The notes beneath the pieces are model-generated. The model was not told where the DNA came from and searched no databases. It saw only the letters and a list, made by a program, of their open reading frames with translations. Of a DNA stretch of 64,000 nt, positions 30,813 through 45,200 are shown in pieces. Position 1 is the first letter of the stretch. Each line of letters begins with the position of its first letter. The stretch is from Liolophura sinensis (taxonomy: Eukaryota > Mollusca > Polyplacophora > Chitonida > Chitonidae), in the NCBI RefSeq assembly GCF_032854445.1, contig NC_088306.1, positions 30,167,764-30,231,763 on the forward strand, given 5' to 3'. The position numbers were made by a program, and so were the translations under genes.

Positions 30813-33800
30813 TGTAAATTGTGAAAAATCCTGATTTCACCGCTTACCTGTGTTCATTTACCAACTAACGCGCCATCTTGATTGCTCTTGTATTACACGT
30901 TATGCTGTCATCTTTTGTACACGGCCCAGTTGATTACAGATGTACTGAAATATAAAATTAACTGAAAACAGTTAGAAGAAAACCTCTGTGTTTTGCTATT
31001 GCAAATCTAACATATGTAAATACAATATTGGGAGAAATTATGACAACTACAAGTTATGCCATTATAGTCACTCTGTTTTGATTATTAAGTGATAAATCTG
31101 GATGAAATTAAGACAAAAATATCAATAAAAAAGGTAAATAAATCTTTATTTTCACAATTATTATTATTCCAGGTCTGAGATACCAGCGTAAAAGTTCCAA
31201 TGCATGTAAGCAAGGCTAACGTCAAACGACAAAACAATTACTTTTGGAACCAATGAGTTGAAACTGGAAACATCTAACAAATAAGTGTTACAAATTAAAA
31301 AACATCGTATTCTGCAAACTAGTCCTCGTTATACGTATACCACGCAATCCTCATTTCCCAGATCAGACGACCATTCAGTAAGCAGGTTTCGCTATTCGAC
31401 CTCCCAACAACGGAGTAATGTCCCTTTGCGTAATGACGTCGTCTCTTTACTGCATGATATGGTTAACCTGCACGTTTTATCATTTGGTGATATTTATTTA
31501 TTTGTTTATTTACGTATTTGTTGCGTGTTTCAAACCGATACTCTAGCATTATACACGATTTGAATATTGTCTGTTAGAGAAGAACTGCAAAGACAAATAA
31601 ACATTAGGTATTACCACGACCACGGTAAACCCGGCGGAATATTGTAAAAAAAATTGCTTACCCCGAATTTCAAGTTTCTGGTGCACTGCAGGCATCAGGT
31701 GTCCATTCATCAAAATTATCAGTAAATACTTATTGCTGAATCAGAATGCTTACTTTATGGTTCCAAGACCAGACATTGATATAGATGTAGTACTTGTTCA
31801 TATTAGAATTACGTAGCGCCCAATAACAAATCTTGACTCAAAATCGGCGTTTTGAATCGGCTCACAGTCATATTATAATCTAGGGATCTAAAGTACCTAG
31901 GACACACGCGTGTGTTTTGTGTTTGTTTTCCCCTCTGTGGTCCAGAAGCTTCCGAATGTGGCATTTTAAGTGTTTAGGTCATGTAAAAATATTCAAGTAC
32001 CTTTACGACTTGATGCAGGGAAGTTTTGTGTTAACCGAACAAAGGAGTCCGCACATCAATCCATATATGCACGTGCTGCTGTCATGGCGACCAATCATGT
32101 TCTGGCTAGCTGTGATCGGTGTGCAAATAGTAGACGCTGACAAGACATTGTGAAGAAATGAACACTTGTCTGCAGTTCGATGAGCCATGTCTGCTACTTT
32201 GCATAAAAAAACAAATACTGTTATTTTTAGATTTCAGTAGATCTATGCGAAATATTAAAAAAATTGTAAACTGTCAGTTGCGCTTAACAGAGCAGATATT
32301 TGCGATGTTTTTCAGAACAGAAGAAACAACGTCAGTATTTTTTTTTGTGTCCATTCATGAAGAAAAAAGGACGTTTCGGGTGGAAAACACAGCGTCTGTC
32401 ACTTGGCTAACCCCCTTGGACGCAATGATACTTGCATGATCTACAACATTAGCTGGAAGTTGTGACATCACGTGAGAGATTAACTTGCATATGTGTCCCA
32501 AGTCCTAAATGGGACATTACGTGGGAGTTTTGTTGTACAGTTCTTCGCCTTAATGTCACATGATTAAATCCACATCCTGATATTATGGAGGGATATTAAG
32601 ATATTAAGATATTAAGGATGTATATGGCCAATGTGACTGAAGATCACGCACGGTCGGAGAGTTCCATTATAACAGCTAACGTGGAAACCTGGCTCTTTTC
32701 ACAGGGACAATAAGTGATCATCAGTGATAAAGATAAGACACAACTGATCTTGTCCACACGACGTCATCCCTAGTGAAAAGGCTACTTCTAGAAAGTTTAG
32801 GCTATAGTTCCAGCAGCTGTGCTAGACACCTTTGAATGAGACAACCCACGTTGTGTAGAAATCTTGCCTGTTGGCAGTTCTGTAATTAACAATTTCATAC
32901 CAGCTTTATTCCTGCTATAGTTTTATAATATACATTCACTCGCTTTAATATACATTGACCCGCTTTAATATACATTCACTTGCTAAACAAAATTTAAAGG
33001 GTATACATCACTATTAAAACAATTGAAAGGATAAACGATATGCAGTAGTATGCAAATGTTATATATTTTGCATTGTGCTGTTTGTTGTAGTACGTTGTAT
33101 GTCCTACTTAATTCACAGTAATGAATGTACCTTAACAGTAATTGTAGGTAAACATCAATGCGTAAGCCAACGATCACTTTTCAATATAACCTGTAGCAAA
33201 CTTTCCGTGAGCCTCAGGTGGAATAACGCACCAGTGAAATGAGGTTTACTCTTAAGCAAATAAAGTTCCGCCATAGAAGAAAAGTACTGAGCTTTCAGAT
33301 AAGTGATGTTGTCTTGGTGACAAGGGTAAACAAATTTGACCTTCCCTTAGGAAGGCTTATACCACGATTGCCACACGCGAGGTGGATTTAGAAAGGACGA
33401 CACTAGGAGTTGGGATTCGGTCTTATATGCGAGTATACTAGTAAATAAGGTAAGTGAAGCGTTCATTAAGTTTGTTGCTTATGTGAACATTTCAACTTTA
33501 GCCACAGAATTGATTGGCTGTTCTGTACATACACTCATCATGTGCGTATGCAGATAAACTGGACTGTTTTCGTCCGTTTCATGTCAACATTTCGTTTCTA
33601 GACAATTTAGGGTAATGTATATAACGTATATCTGTGCTATTACTATAGCCAGCTCTAACATCATCTGCATTAAGATGCAGAGATAAAGGTAGGAGGGATT
33701 ACATTTACTTGCTAATGCACAATATACAGGCATGCATTATAAAATCAACCTAGCTGCGGTTTAGACAAACATGTTAGAACCGGCTTCGTGCACATTTGGA

Positions 33801-34660
33801 AGGGGAAGGGTTAAATACTTCACATGTCGTCCACATGTACACATCCCGTATCGATTAGATAAAATTACTAGAAATAAACGTGATATTTTATAGTTAGATA
33901 TAATAGGCCTAACATAAACCGCTTCCAAAGTGGTTTCGTTCTTCCTGGCTTTATTTGTCTGTGTCCTGCACTGCTTGGCCTTTGGACAAACATTAGTTTG
34001 GCAAACATAATTTTGGTAGTGATGTCAATTTGGATCCGAATTCAAGAAGTTTTGGAACGGTTCTTCGCCAAAACAGGGTAACTTCCCATTGTAGTGCAGT
34101 AATTTGAGTCATGTCAAAGTTTTAGGCTCTCGTGATGTCGTGTGGTTTATTCGATTGGTGTTGAACGCCATATTGAAACATTTTTTATCTGCACCGGAGG
34201 TCACGTTCACAAAGTGTCTCAGGGTACAATGTAACCCACTGCCCTTCGCCAGGCACTGTACCAAACAAACACACAGAAGACAAAATCAGCGAGACAGTTA
34301 TATAAGAACATTGACTATGTCCAAAGCTCCAAGGATAACCCCTTTCTTCGATTTGTGTTTCATTTTATTCGTACTTCACATATGCTTATCTTTATTAGTT
34401 TATTTCGAAGAGCGCTGTTTACGTAAAGCGTCCACGAAATGCCAGTAGGCTTTATGTGTTATGCATATGCCTTCGGTGTAAAGAAGGAAATAAAGATAAA
34501 AAGCACTCAGAGAGCGCAAACCTCAGTTACAGCGAAGTGTATGAAGCCCCCACTACGGACAAGGGGACAATACTCTCCACGTTTGTCCTATCTCACAATT
34601 GTGAAGAGAACACAATTGTTTAAGGTGGACATGACTTGGCCAGGCTACTGGGGTAAGAGT
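30813..34660. other. intergenic region between the two host paralogues, part 2
   Basis: Unique AT-rich sequence. It includes three 22-bp units (TAATATACATTCACTCGCTT type) at about 32930-32984 and a strong donor-like AAATAAG|GTAAGT at 33449/33450, which could end a 5' UTR exon of gene 2. No coding exon was recognised. Confidence 0.55.
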
Positions 34661-34674
34661 TAATCTGATATCCA

Positions 34675-34831
34675 TTGTCAACGTCCACATGTATTCTGAT
34701 TCCATTGTCAACGCCCACATGTATTCTGATTCCATTGTCAACACCCACATGTATTCTGATTCCATTGTCAACGCCCACATGTATTCTGATTCCATTGTCA
34801 ACGCCCACATGTATTCTGATTCCATTGTCAA
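34675..34831. repeat. 30-bp minisatellite ending at the assembly gap
   Basis: At least five near-perfect units of CCATTGTCAACGCCCACATG then TATTCTGATT run directly into the N block, so true array length is unknown. Confidence 0.95.
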
Positions 34832-35031
34832 NNNNNNNNNNNNNNNNNNNNNNNNNNNNNNNNNNNNNNNNNNNNNNNNNNNNNNNNNNNNNNNNNNNNN
34901 NNNNNNNNNNNNNNNNNNNNNNNNNNNNNNNNNNNNNNNNNNNNNNNNNNNNNNNNNNNNNNNNNNNNNNNNNNNNNNNNNNNNNNNNNNNNNNNNNNNN
35001 NNNNNNNNNNNNNNNNNNNNNNNNNNNNNNN
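34832..35031. other. 200-N assembly gap
   Basis: Exactly 200 Ns, a placeholder size. Different tandem arrays abut each side, so the real missing length may be very different. Confidence 0.99.
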
Positions 35032-35306
35032 GACCCGGTCACACCATGTGCGAGGAACGTATAGCATTTCTATTGCTGACCCGGTCACAGCATGTGCGAG
35101 GAACGTATAGCATTTCTATTGCTGACCCGGTCACAGGCATGTCAGAGGAACGTATAGCATTTCTATTGCTGACCCGGTCACACCATGTGCAAGGAACGTA
35201 TAGCATTTCTATTGCTGACCCGTCACACCATGTGCAAGGAACGTATAGCATTTCTATTGCTGACCCGGTCACAGCATGTGCAAGGAACGTATAGCATTTC
35301 TATTGC
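35032..35306. repeat. 46-bp minisatellite beginning at the assembly gap
   Basis: About six units of GACCCGGTCACACCATGTGC then GAGGAACGTATAGCATTTCTATTGCT, with small length variants. Confidence 0.95.
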
Positions 35307-36194
35307 CAAGACGTTGGTCACCAATCTGTGTTGCGTGCTTAGTGTGCACACTTTTATCACATGATAATGGGCCATTATCATTCAAATTACTATAGAGTGT
35401 GATATAATTTATAAAGAGATAACCTGGCACAATGTTGCAGATGGGGATTTAATGTCAAAGTATCCTCTAGAAACTTTATTCGTCTCATCAGCGAAGAATA
35501 CACAGAGGGTATTGCACAGTGAAGGTTGTCGCGTCTCGTGGGTTATCATTTTCACCTCTCACTCGGGCAATATTTATTGGATTCAACCTTCACTGTGCAA
35601 TATTCTATATAATATAAGGTATTTACGTAAATATGCACATGAAGAGTTTTTTACCTCTTTTTTTGACGAACTAAATATTGTGAGGAAGTGCACAGCCCTG
35701 TCATGCGGTCCACGAAGATTTCACGGCGGACGTGAAATCCAAACATGAATGTAGCAGACGGCATGTACAAAAGTAGTTCCGGCAAGGTAAACTGTGGGTC
35801 ATGGGTCAAAGTATCCAGCAGTGTAATAGCAAAATGTAATAACAAAAGTGATGATATCATTTTTATCAGTGAAGGAAATACTAGGATTTCACTGATGTAT
35901 TAATAGTAAACTGTTGAACTTTGCCTGTGGTTGTTGGGAAAGGGGGTGGGTTGGGTGGGTAGTGTACGCCTCACTCAAGATGTTTTTGAGCTTTGCTGGC
36001 ATAATTTGGCCATATCCTCCCTTTTCCTTGTTAATTTTCCATCTGTTAAAGGGAGAACACTCGGTTAAGCTACATGTATGCGTGCACAAGCGGGTAATAG
36101 CTTCGTCTTACCGTCTGTGAGGATATTCCTAGTTTTCCTTAATCTGGCCTAAATACCTAAATACATCGCATTTTAAAACTCTTTTCATTAACAG
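35307..36194. other. upstream flank or 5' intron of host gene 2
   Basis: No coding exon is seen. TTCATTAACAG sits immediately before the start ATG, which suggests an intron in the 5' UTR. Confidence 0.5.
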
Positions 36195-36255
36195 ATGGCT
36201 TGCACAGGTCTGATTTTGCTGTTTGTTTGTCACATACACCTGGTAATGGCAGGAA
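36195..36255 (+). CDS. host gene 2 exon 1 (signal peptide)
   Basis: ATG at 36195 follows an AACAG acceptor; 20 codons plus one base end at donor GTAAGT. The hydrophobic core LILLFVCHIHLV and the small residues before the border fit a secretory signal. Confidence 0.78.
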
Positions 36256-39200
36256 GTAAGTATTCTTCATTTTTCGTGGGAAAGTCTGTCAGCAACCTGC
36301 GGATGGTCATGGGTTTCCCCCGGGCTGTGCCCGGTTTCCTCCTACCATAATGCTGGCTGTCGTCGTATAAGTGAAATATTCTTGAGTACGGTGTAAAACA
36401 CCAAGCAAATAAATAAATTAAATAATAAATTCCTCATTCTTCATTCCTGTCACTTATAACATTCGATGTGTCAGTTTACCCTAGCTGTTCGTCAATGGTG
36501 TTGTCCATCAACTGGGATGTGATGATGCACTCCGCATCATCAAATGGGGTTATGCTATTGTCTTCCATGGCAGGATTCTAGTTCCACCCTGAACATCCCT
36601 AAGGGTTCACTATGAAAGCCCTGTTGTTGAAGCACATATCGTTGGTTCTGTATTGCACTATTCACGAAATTCTGACCACATATTGCAATTCAACGAAATC
36701 CCCTATTACATCTGGATTAAATTCACAGTCCCCTAAATGTTAGATACTATTTTGTCCATCGTTATATTGACGGCCTCAATGGCTCAGTTGGTAGAGCGTC
36801 CGTTTCGGGGCGGTTGATTCAGAGTCAGAGTCAGTCTTGGATCAGATTACACCTTAAACGCCTTAAAAGAGGAATGTACTCAGCATTAAGGCAATAGTGT
36901 AACGACTGGTTGACCAGCACCAATATAATGGCTCGGGCGGGACGGCTTACTTGCCCTCGGTAAGTCGTCATAGTCAAGCACCACTAGATAAAAGAGCGAT
37001 GGAAATCCGTCCTGCAAGAACGATGCACATTACACGTACATGCACGTAAATTTTGTGTTAACGATGTCTTTAATTCCTTTTTTTTAGTGTTGATCTTTGT
37101 TTGTTGACGTCTTCGTTCTAGCCGCCAAACATGGTGAGGTGTGCTCGGAGACAGCCGACTGCGAAAACGACAAGGGGCTCGAATGTCAGGTTATTTCTCC
37201 TAGCTGCAAGAAATCAGCCTGTGTGTGCCCAACGGGGAAAAGCTATGAGGAAGGAGGCTGTGAGCTCAAAGACATAAGTAAGACTTTTTTCTTTCATTAT
37301 CACATTTATTATCATCTGTGTTATCATTAATACACTGGAGCAAGCAAGAAACCGATTAACCGATTGGGGATGAGGATGGGATTGTCGGAGAGCGGGATGG
37401 ACGTGAGTGAGTAAGTGAGTGCTTAGAGTTTAACATCGCACTGAACCATTTTTATATAACGACGAAGTCCTTAGAGTGAATGCCTCCTTATTGCAGAACT
37501 GATTTCCAGCGCTCTTTTATCTAGCGCTGCTTCTCTGAGGCGACTTGCCGAAGGCAAGTATTTATTTATTTATTTATTTGATTGGTGTTTTACTCCGTGC
37601 TCAAGAATATTTCACCTATACGACGACGGCCAGCATTATGGTGGGAGGAAACTGGGCAGAGCCCGGGGGAAACCCACGACCATCCGCAGGTTGCTGGCAA
37701 ACCTTCCCACGTACGGCCGCAGCCGAAAGCAAGTAAGCCGCTCCACCCGAGCCATTATACTGATACCGATCAACCAGTCGTTGCACTGTACCCTTAATGC
37801 TGAATGCCAAGCGAGGAAGCCACACTTACCTTTGGATAGGTATGAATAAGCGTCTATCCTTGGACAGGTATGAATAAACGTCTAGCCTTTGGGCAGGTAT
37901 ATATAACCGTTTCAACCTCAAGCAGGTATGAATAAGCGTCTAACCTTTGGCTAGGTATGAATAAGCGTCTAACCTTTGGCTAGGTATGAATAAGCGTCTA
38001 ACCTTTGAGCAGGTATGAACAGGTGTCTAACCTTTGGGCAGGTATGAATAAGCGTCTAACCTTTGGCTAGGTATGAATAAGCGTCTAACCTTTGAGCAGG
38101 TATGAACAGGTGTCTAACCTTTGGGCAGGTATGAATAGGCGTCTAACCTTTGGGCAGGTATGAATAGGCGTCTAACCTTTGGCTAGGTATGAATAAGCGT
38201 CTAACCTTTTGGCAGGTATGAATAGGCGTCTAACCTTTGGCTAGGTTGGGCAGGTATGAATAGCCGCTCCACCCGAGCCATTATACTGATACCGATCAAC
38301 CAGTCGTTGCACTGTACCCTTAATGCTGAATGCCAAGCGAGGAAGCCACACTTACCTTTGGATAGGTATGAATAATCGTCTATCCTTGGACAGGTATGAA
38401 TAAACGTCTAGCCTTTGGGCAGGTATATATAACCGTTTCAACCTCAAGCAGGTATGAATAAGCGTCTAACCTTTGGATAGGTATGAATAAGCGTCTAACC
38501 TTTGGCTAGGTATGAATAAGCGTCTAACCTTTGAGCAGGTATGAACAGGTGTCTAACCTTTGGGCAGGTATGAATAAGCGTCTAACCTTTGGCTAGGTAT
38601 GAATAAGCGTCTAACCTTTGGACAGGTATGAATAAGCGTTCAACCTTTGGGCAGGTATGAATAGGTGTCTAACCTTTGGACAGGTATGAATAGGCGTCTA
38701 ACCTTTGGGCAGGTATGAAAACCCGTCTAACCTGATGAAAATTTGCAACGTGACGCCAGTGTTGTACCCTTGACGTGACTATGTGCCCACGGCAGCTGAT
38801 GGCGTATGGACGCTCAGATTTTGGTTATCAACATGTCTAGATTTGTGTTGCCGCTTTCTCAGAGGTTGGCCAAGATAGGTATGGCCATGTAGGGGCTGAA
38901 TTACATTACTACAATACACTGAAGAGATCACAGCCCAACTGCATGATTTGCTTGTTTGTCTTACCCTTACATGACTCGGCTATAGTCTATTTCTGTTAGA
39001 GACTTGCCTACATTCAGCTGTCTGTAAAATCAGTCATATTCAGTCATACCAAAAATGCCTTTAGTCAGTGACACATAACAACATATGAACTACGCATTGA
39101 TATGTTAAACGTCCCTAACATTTTAAGGAAAATGAAGTCAGAACACTTTTTCTAATTCATAATGTTAAAGTTCATAAGTTCGGTTTCGACAACAAGAACC

Positions 39201-42200
39201 CATTGCCTCGGGTGACGTCATAGTTATTCAAAAATCAGTGGCATGCTGGCTACTGGGCGGAGTTCAGCATGATTTGACGTAGGTTGACACCGGTAACCTA
39301 AACTGCTATCGGTTTTACTGTAAACACTTTATCTAGCACTGCCATATTTGAAATTGTTAACACGTTTAGTACAATATAACCTTAAAAAAGGAATTTTATT
39401 TCACGGTTTTAAAGATGGATGTTAGGAAATTTTATCATGAAAAAAAAATGTGTCTATTCGCTGAAAGTATAGTGTAGGCTGTGTTACTGTGAGGGGTATG
39501 TTGGTGCATCTATTGTAAAACAAATTACTCCCAACGCCCATTCCCCAGCATGACACTATTTTAAAAAAAAATAATTATGACGTCACCCGAGGCAATGAGT
39601 TCTTGAGTTTATGCTGTTTAGCATTATGAATTAGAAAAAGTGTTCTAATTTGATTTTATTTGTAAGAGTACGGACTTTCAAAATCTCCATGTTTAGAACT
39701 TGTGTTGTTACATGTCACTATCTAAAGGCAGTTTTGGCAGCGAGAATGACTCATTTTACACACAGCTGAATACAGGCGACTCTTTAAAAAAGGCTATAGT
39801 GTGTTTAATGAGAATGCATTGTATGGAATCTCACTTGTGAATATGCGAGCCTCATTTTGGGGTGTTCTGGTGCATTGTTGTTAATGTATACTTAAGATTG
39901 TCATTTTGTTCAGGCGACAGTGCCGGTATACTGTCGGGGGCCGTGGTGTCGTGTCTGCAGCATTTTGTTGAGGAAAGGCTATAAACATGTCGACATTGAC
40001 AGTAGATTTGAGCTAAAAGAGACTGCCGTGAAATGAGCGAAATAATGTTTCATGTGACAATAATCCCCACAGAGAGAAAAACAAACAAGCGAGCAATACC
40101 AGCTGTTAACTTCTGCGTTTGCATCCCCAGGACTTCTTTTCAAATAATATTGCATCTAGCGTGCTAGCTAGCTGTATATCCGGTTTCAAGTTTTATGCTT
40201 CGATTTCCATGTTTTTATTTTACCACTATGTTATGTTTCTTTGGATTTAAAGCAAAATGTGCTTGTAGTATTGAAGGCTGTAGTTGCCATCCTCTAGAAA
40301 GAATCCTCTACCGACAGGATCGGTATCTTCACAGGATCGGTAAAGCTTATCGATTTTAACAGATTGTGGATTTACTTTTGCTTAGAATATTGAGATAGGT
40401 AGGTTTCCATTTTCCTGTTTGAACACGTATCGATACATTCACGTTTTCAGTCTCGTTAGGTGTCGGTAAATCAAGTTTTAAGCCAATTCATGTATTCGTG
40501 TGTTCAAGTCTCCAGTCGTCTCAGGTGCCGGTGTGTCCTAGTTTCCAGTGTTCTTAGGAATCGGTGTGTTCAAGTTTACCAGTCTTGTAAGGTGCCGGTA
40601 TGTTCAAGTTTCCAGTGTTCTCAGGTCCCGGTGTGTTCAAGTCTCCAGTCGTCTCAGGTGCCGGTGTGTTCAAGTTTCCAGTGTTCTTAGGTATCGGTGT
40701 GTTCAAGTTTACCAGTCTTGTAAGGTGCCGGTGTGTTCAAGTTTCCAGTCTTCTCATACATGTATATTGATTTGTCTTCTAAGGTACTGATGAGTTTAAG
40801 TTGATTGGTAGACAAATTTTAGGCACATTCACGTTACAAATGTCTACAGGTTTTTGGTATATTCAGGTTTAAATAATGGCAGGTGTCTGTTTATTCAGAT
40901 TTCCGGTGTTTTCCGGTGTTCCCTAACACGTGTTCAGACTATGAAAGGTCGAGCTCGCGAAGACCTTCAGACTGTTTGACCAACGAGGATCTAAGCTCGA
41001 TTTCATCTCTCGACGTTTCGTCTGCGGCTGTTGGTCAAGATTTTGATCAAGTACCCGGTTTAGTATACGTTAGAGTTTTAGAAAACTGATTTGTTTGCTT
41101 TGTAGAGCTGTTCCTGGGTGACAATTGCAGTGACGACGAAGACATAAGTGTCATCCATGCAACCTGTTCGAACGGAAAGGTTATCTGTCCTTCTACTCAC
41201 GATGCTGTGAGCGAATCGTTTTGTAAAGCGAAAACTGGCGAAGCGGCTTTAGGAGACCCATGTCCCAGTGATGAGGTGTGTTACAGCTATGGAGGTGAGC
41301 GGGAAATAGTGTGCAATCTATTCGTATCAATTTTTAGTTGTGAGAATTACCGGAAGTGAAAGGGTAGTTCCTTTGCACTGTTTATATTAAATTTACTGAT
41401 TAGACAGCATTTTGAGTAATTCTAGAACAGTGACATGTAATAAATTGCAACTAACGTCACTGTCTAATTGACCTTATCTAATTGGGCTTAAGCCATGGTG
41501 CTAGGGAACGTGTAGCTCGCTACTACTCACGCATCTGCATTAACAGTTAGTTGTTAGTAGATGAGAGGCACAAAATAAGTACCCTAATTTTACATTGCTT
41601 AAAAATTGGGATATCGTTTTCTGCAAGTTTTCCAGCTTTTATAGTTTATTGGTGGGTCAGTAAGTTAAATCATACTCGCTGGTCGTTTCGTTCATGGAAA
41701 AGACGATAACACGCTTTGTTTCGTGTGTGTGTCTAGTGGGCGTCTATTTATCATGTCGAATTTGATCGCCACGTTGCATGTACTAACACTTGCCATCAAA
41801 GTGCAACTTGGATGCACATTTTGACTAAGGACAACTTGTTGTGTAGAAGGGTACACGATTACAATCCATGTAAAGTTCTTGTTTTAGATCCCCTCCGATT
41901 TCTGTGTTGGTTTGTCCAGAACGTTGCTTTTGTAACATATTCCAGAGATTATTGACCCGGGGCGTTTATTTCGGTTTACGACTGTTATACAAAGGCCGAT
42001 AAACAAATGACTAATACGATGTTCAGATTAGTTGTATTTTTAGTTGAATGTCTTTGTTTTCTCACTTATTTCTTCAGATAGGATAGCAGCTTCACCTGCA
42101 GAAGTCTGGTGTGAAGGTTCCACATCTAACAGCAAGAAATGTCAGTGCTCTTCACGTGCTACCCCGGACGAAACTACCTCTACATTGTGTAGAAAGAGTA

Positions 42201-45200
42201 AGTAAATCTACAAGAAGAAACTGTTTTACGGAGGACACGATGCGTACACGACGTGGCCAGTAATGCTCTGGAAGGTTTTGCTTTGGAGGGGGCTTTGCTT
42301 TTTTGAGATTTTTGTTTTACAAATAGTTTTGTATAACTTAATTCTGGTTAAGCCATGGAGCTACGGGGCGTGTCAGTTACGCATTTACATGTGCATGAAC
42401 GGTCAGAAAAACATCCTTGACAGAGCTAATTAACAAAAGGACAGATTTCACCAGTTATTTGTGACCGTTTGATGACTGTCAAACTGTCGCTGCATCTCCG
42501 ATTTAAATCTCCATGCTCCAGGTCTTGCACTCCATAAACCAGGACTCTGAGGTGGATTAAACGTTCCCCAGGCATGGTCGGTTTGCATTGCATGAATGTG
42601 TTTGTTCATTGAATGTGATAATGTTTGGAGTCATTTTTGGTTAGTAATAAACTGCGTTTCACATCGCTTCATGTCTTTACCTAATTCTGCCTCTGTGATT
42701 GTGGTAGAGAGATGTAAGTTGTTACTATTTTAGTTGTACAAAAAAGAGCAGCAACATAAAATAACTGCAGGTGAATTCATAGGTTTAGGGCTTTGCCAAC
42801 TTTCACACTGTCGTCGCTGCTCTGGTTTTACTTTCAACAATGTAGTCTTTTTGTATTTGATAGAAAATAAAACCGAGCAATCAATGGCAGGCTCTCAAAA
42901 GCTACTATACTTGTTGTGGGGTTTTCCAAAATTTTTCTTAAGCTCGATCAGTTATGTCAGTGTTTCAAGTTCGAAGCCAGTTATTGATCGTCCCGATGTG
43001 ACTTTACATTAGGCATTTATATCGGGCTTTGCAAGGTGGGTTGTTTTCCTCCAGATTCCTTCACGGGAACACCAATCCGTGCACTAATGGAATTAATAAG
43101 TTTATCCCATACTTTGCCGTGCCAGTGATATAACAACAGTGATGGTAATTTTCAATATACCACTCGTTATATAAATAACCCGAAATTTTGATCTCCCGCC
43201 TTTCATTGATAAGATGGTCCAATGAAAAAGTACAACCGCATTCTGGATTATTTCTGTTGTTTGCTGCCCTGAAAACATGCCACACTAGAGATTACTTACT
43301 ACATCGCGACAGCGGATCGTTCGTACCAAAATGGTAAAGTTTTTTGTACACTGGATAGGACTAAACGCTATCTTCATGGCATGTGAAAAATAACCAAGGT
43401 TGGTGAAAGGAATTAAAGTGCTTGACAATGTGCGCCTAAAAAAAGGTACTGACAAATACAAGTTCAACTGTCTCAGATTTTCACGAAAGTAAACATCTAC
43501 AAACTTATCTAACTACTTTGTAGAGCACCAAAGACTTTTCTCGTTTGTATGAAATGGTGTGCAACTGATGTACCTCAAGATTATTCTTAGATTTAGTTCA
43601 TTGTATTTGTCACATTGAACGCGATAACTGCACCCACTGTAACCTTTTAATTTAACATTATGCCACACGGAAAGCCCAAAACGTAACCAACATAAAGCTT
43701 TTAGAAATATCGTAGACACTGTTTTGTTACATTGTCCAAATTCCATGATGGTTAATAAGAATAGCAAATAAGTTTTGATGTGAATATCTCGTGTTAAAAG
43801 CCTAAATTTGGATATGTCGTTCAGTATGATTTTCGAAAGTCATCGCGTGACGTCCGTTGTCATAGCGTTATGACCTAGATCACACTTTTGCTGCCAGATG
43901 CTTTCATAAATGAGCTGTTATAAATGTTGGTATTTTCGAGAGAAATTAAATCTCGTGATCTTATCACACCGGTGGGCTGCTTTTTGTTTTCTCCCCACAG
44001 AAATCGCTGATTTCCTTCCTGTTTTTGAGAACTATATTTTGGGAAATGTGTGGCACGGTCCCAAACGCTTCACATACGTCGATATCAATACGCATCACAA
44101 TTACATACTTGTCAAAACAAACAGACATTGTATTCTCTAAACATCTCATCTTCTCTACTCATCAACCATCTAAACACATCCAAAATAAATTATGGGATAA
44201 ATAGAATACAATGAGTGACCATTATATCAAATTACGTCGCGGGTTTGATAAAATTTGATACAATGATTCACTTATTGTATGGTCTGTATATAAACATACA
44301 TGTACGATATTACAATCCTATGCCTTTTGTTTTCTTATCAACAGACACGATCGGGGACTCCTGTCTTAAAGATAGCGATTGCGAAAAGACGAACCAGGAA
44401 TGCTCTCCCGAACTGAAGTGCGCTTGTATAAAGGACACGACATTAGTCAACGGAGAGTGTCAGGGTAAGGTGAATGTTTCTTAAATACATGATCAAGAGC
44501 TTAGGAAATCAGACATTTACAAACAGAATGAATGGGACAGGATATATGTATGCTTGGAGTTGTACGTCGTGCGTAACAATTCCTCGATCATTATTCATAT
44601 ACGGTGTCTTCGTGTGGCCGGACGAGTCCATGCCGCCAGCGTGCTGCATCCACTGAAGCATCATGCCGAAGACACCAGACATGAGGCTACACTCAGTCAC
44701 ATTATACTGACACATGGACAACCAACCCTTTGGTATAACCCTATCCCGGTTTGATCCCAAGTCTGCCGACTAAAGTATACATAAAGTATGGTGAGCACAC
44801 GTCACTGTATCCAAATATGATCCTATGAGTTAGGAGCAAAAAAAATTCCAAAAGGTATAGGAGAAGAATATGGTTGAGCAGGGGACACTTGTATGCTAGC
44901 AAGACAATAAATAGTGTACAGGGTGTCCCAGAAGTCGCGCACCATCCAGGCTGAGGTGGAATGCTTGAGCTACAGAGCGGTGTGTTGCCTCATCTCTCTC
45001 AAACATAGAACCAACTCTCTTTTGTACTATTAGCTTATTAGTCATAATTAACTCTGAAAGAGAGAAAAAAATTAAAATAAGTCTTCAATCAGGACCGTGC
45101 ACAACTTTTGTAATATCATACTGATATTCATATATATTTAAAAACACGTTCCCAGCTCAACCATTTCAATCGTTGAATCCACTAAACTGGAACGCAGTGC

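Noticed and set aside
34620-35294. 140-201 residue frames spanning the N block
   Set aside because: They read through 200 Ns and flanking minisatellites.
44920-44960. Transposon end suggested by ACAGGGTGTCCCAGAAGTCG
   Set aside because: No matching inverted end or coding sequence was found nearby.
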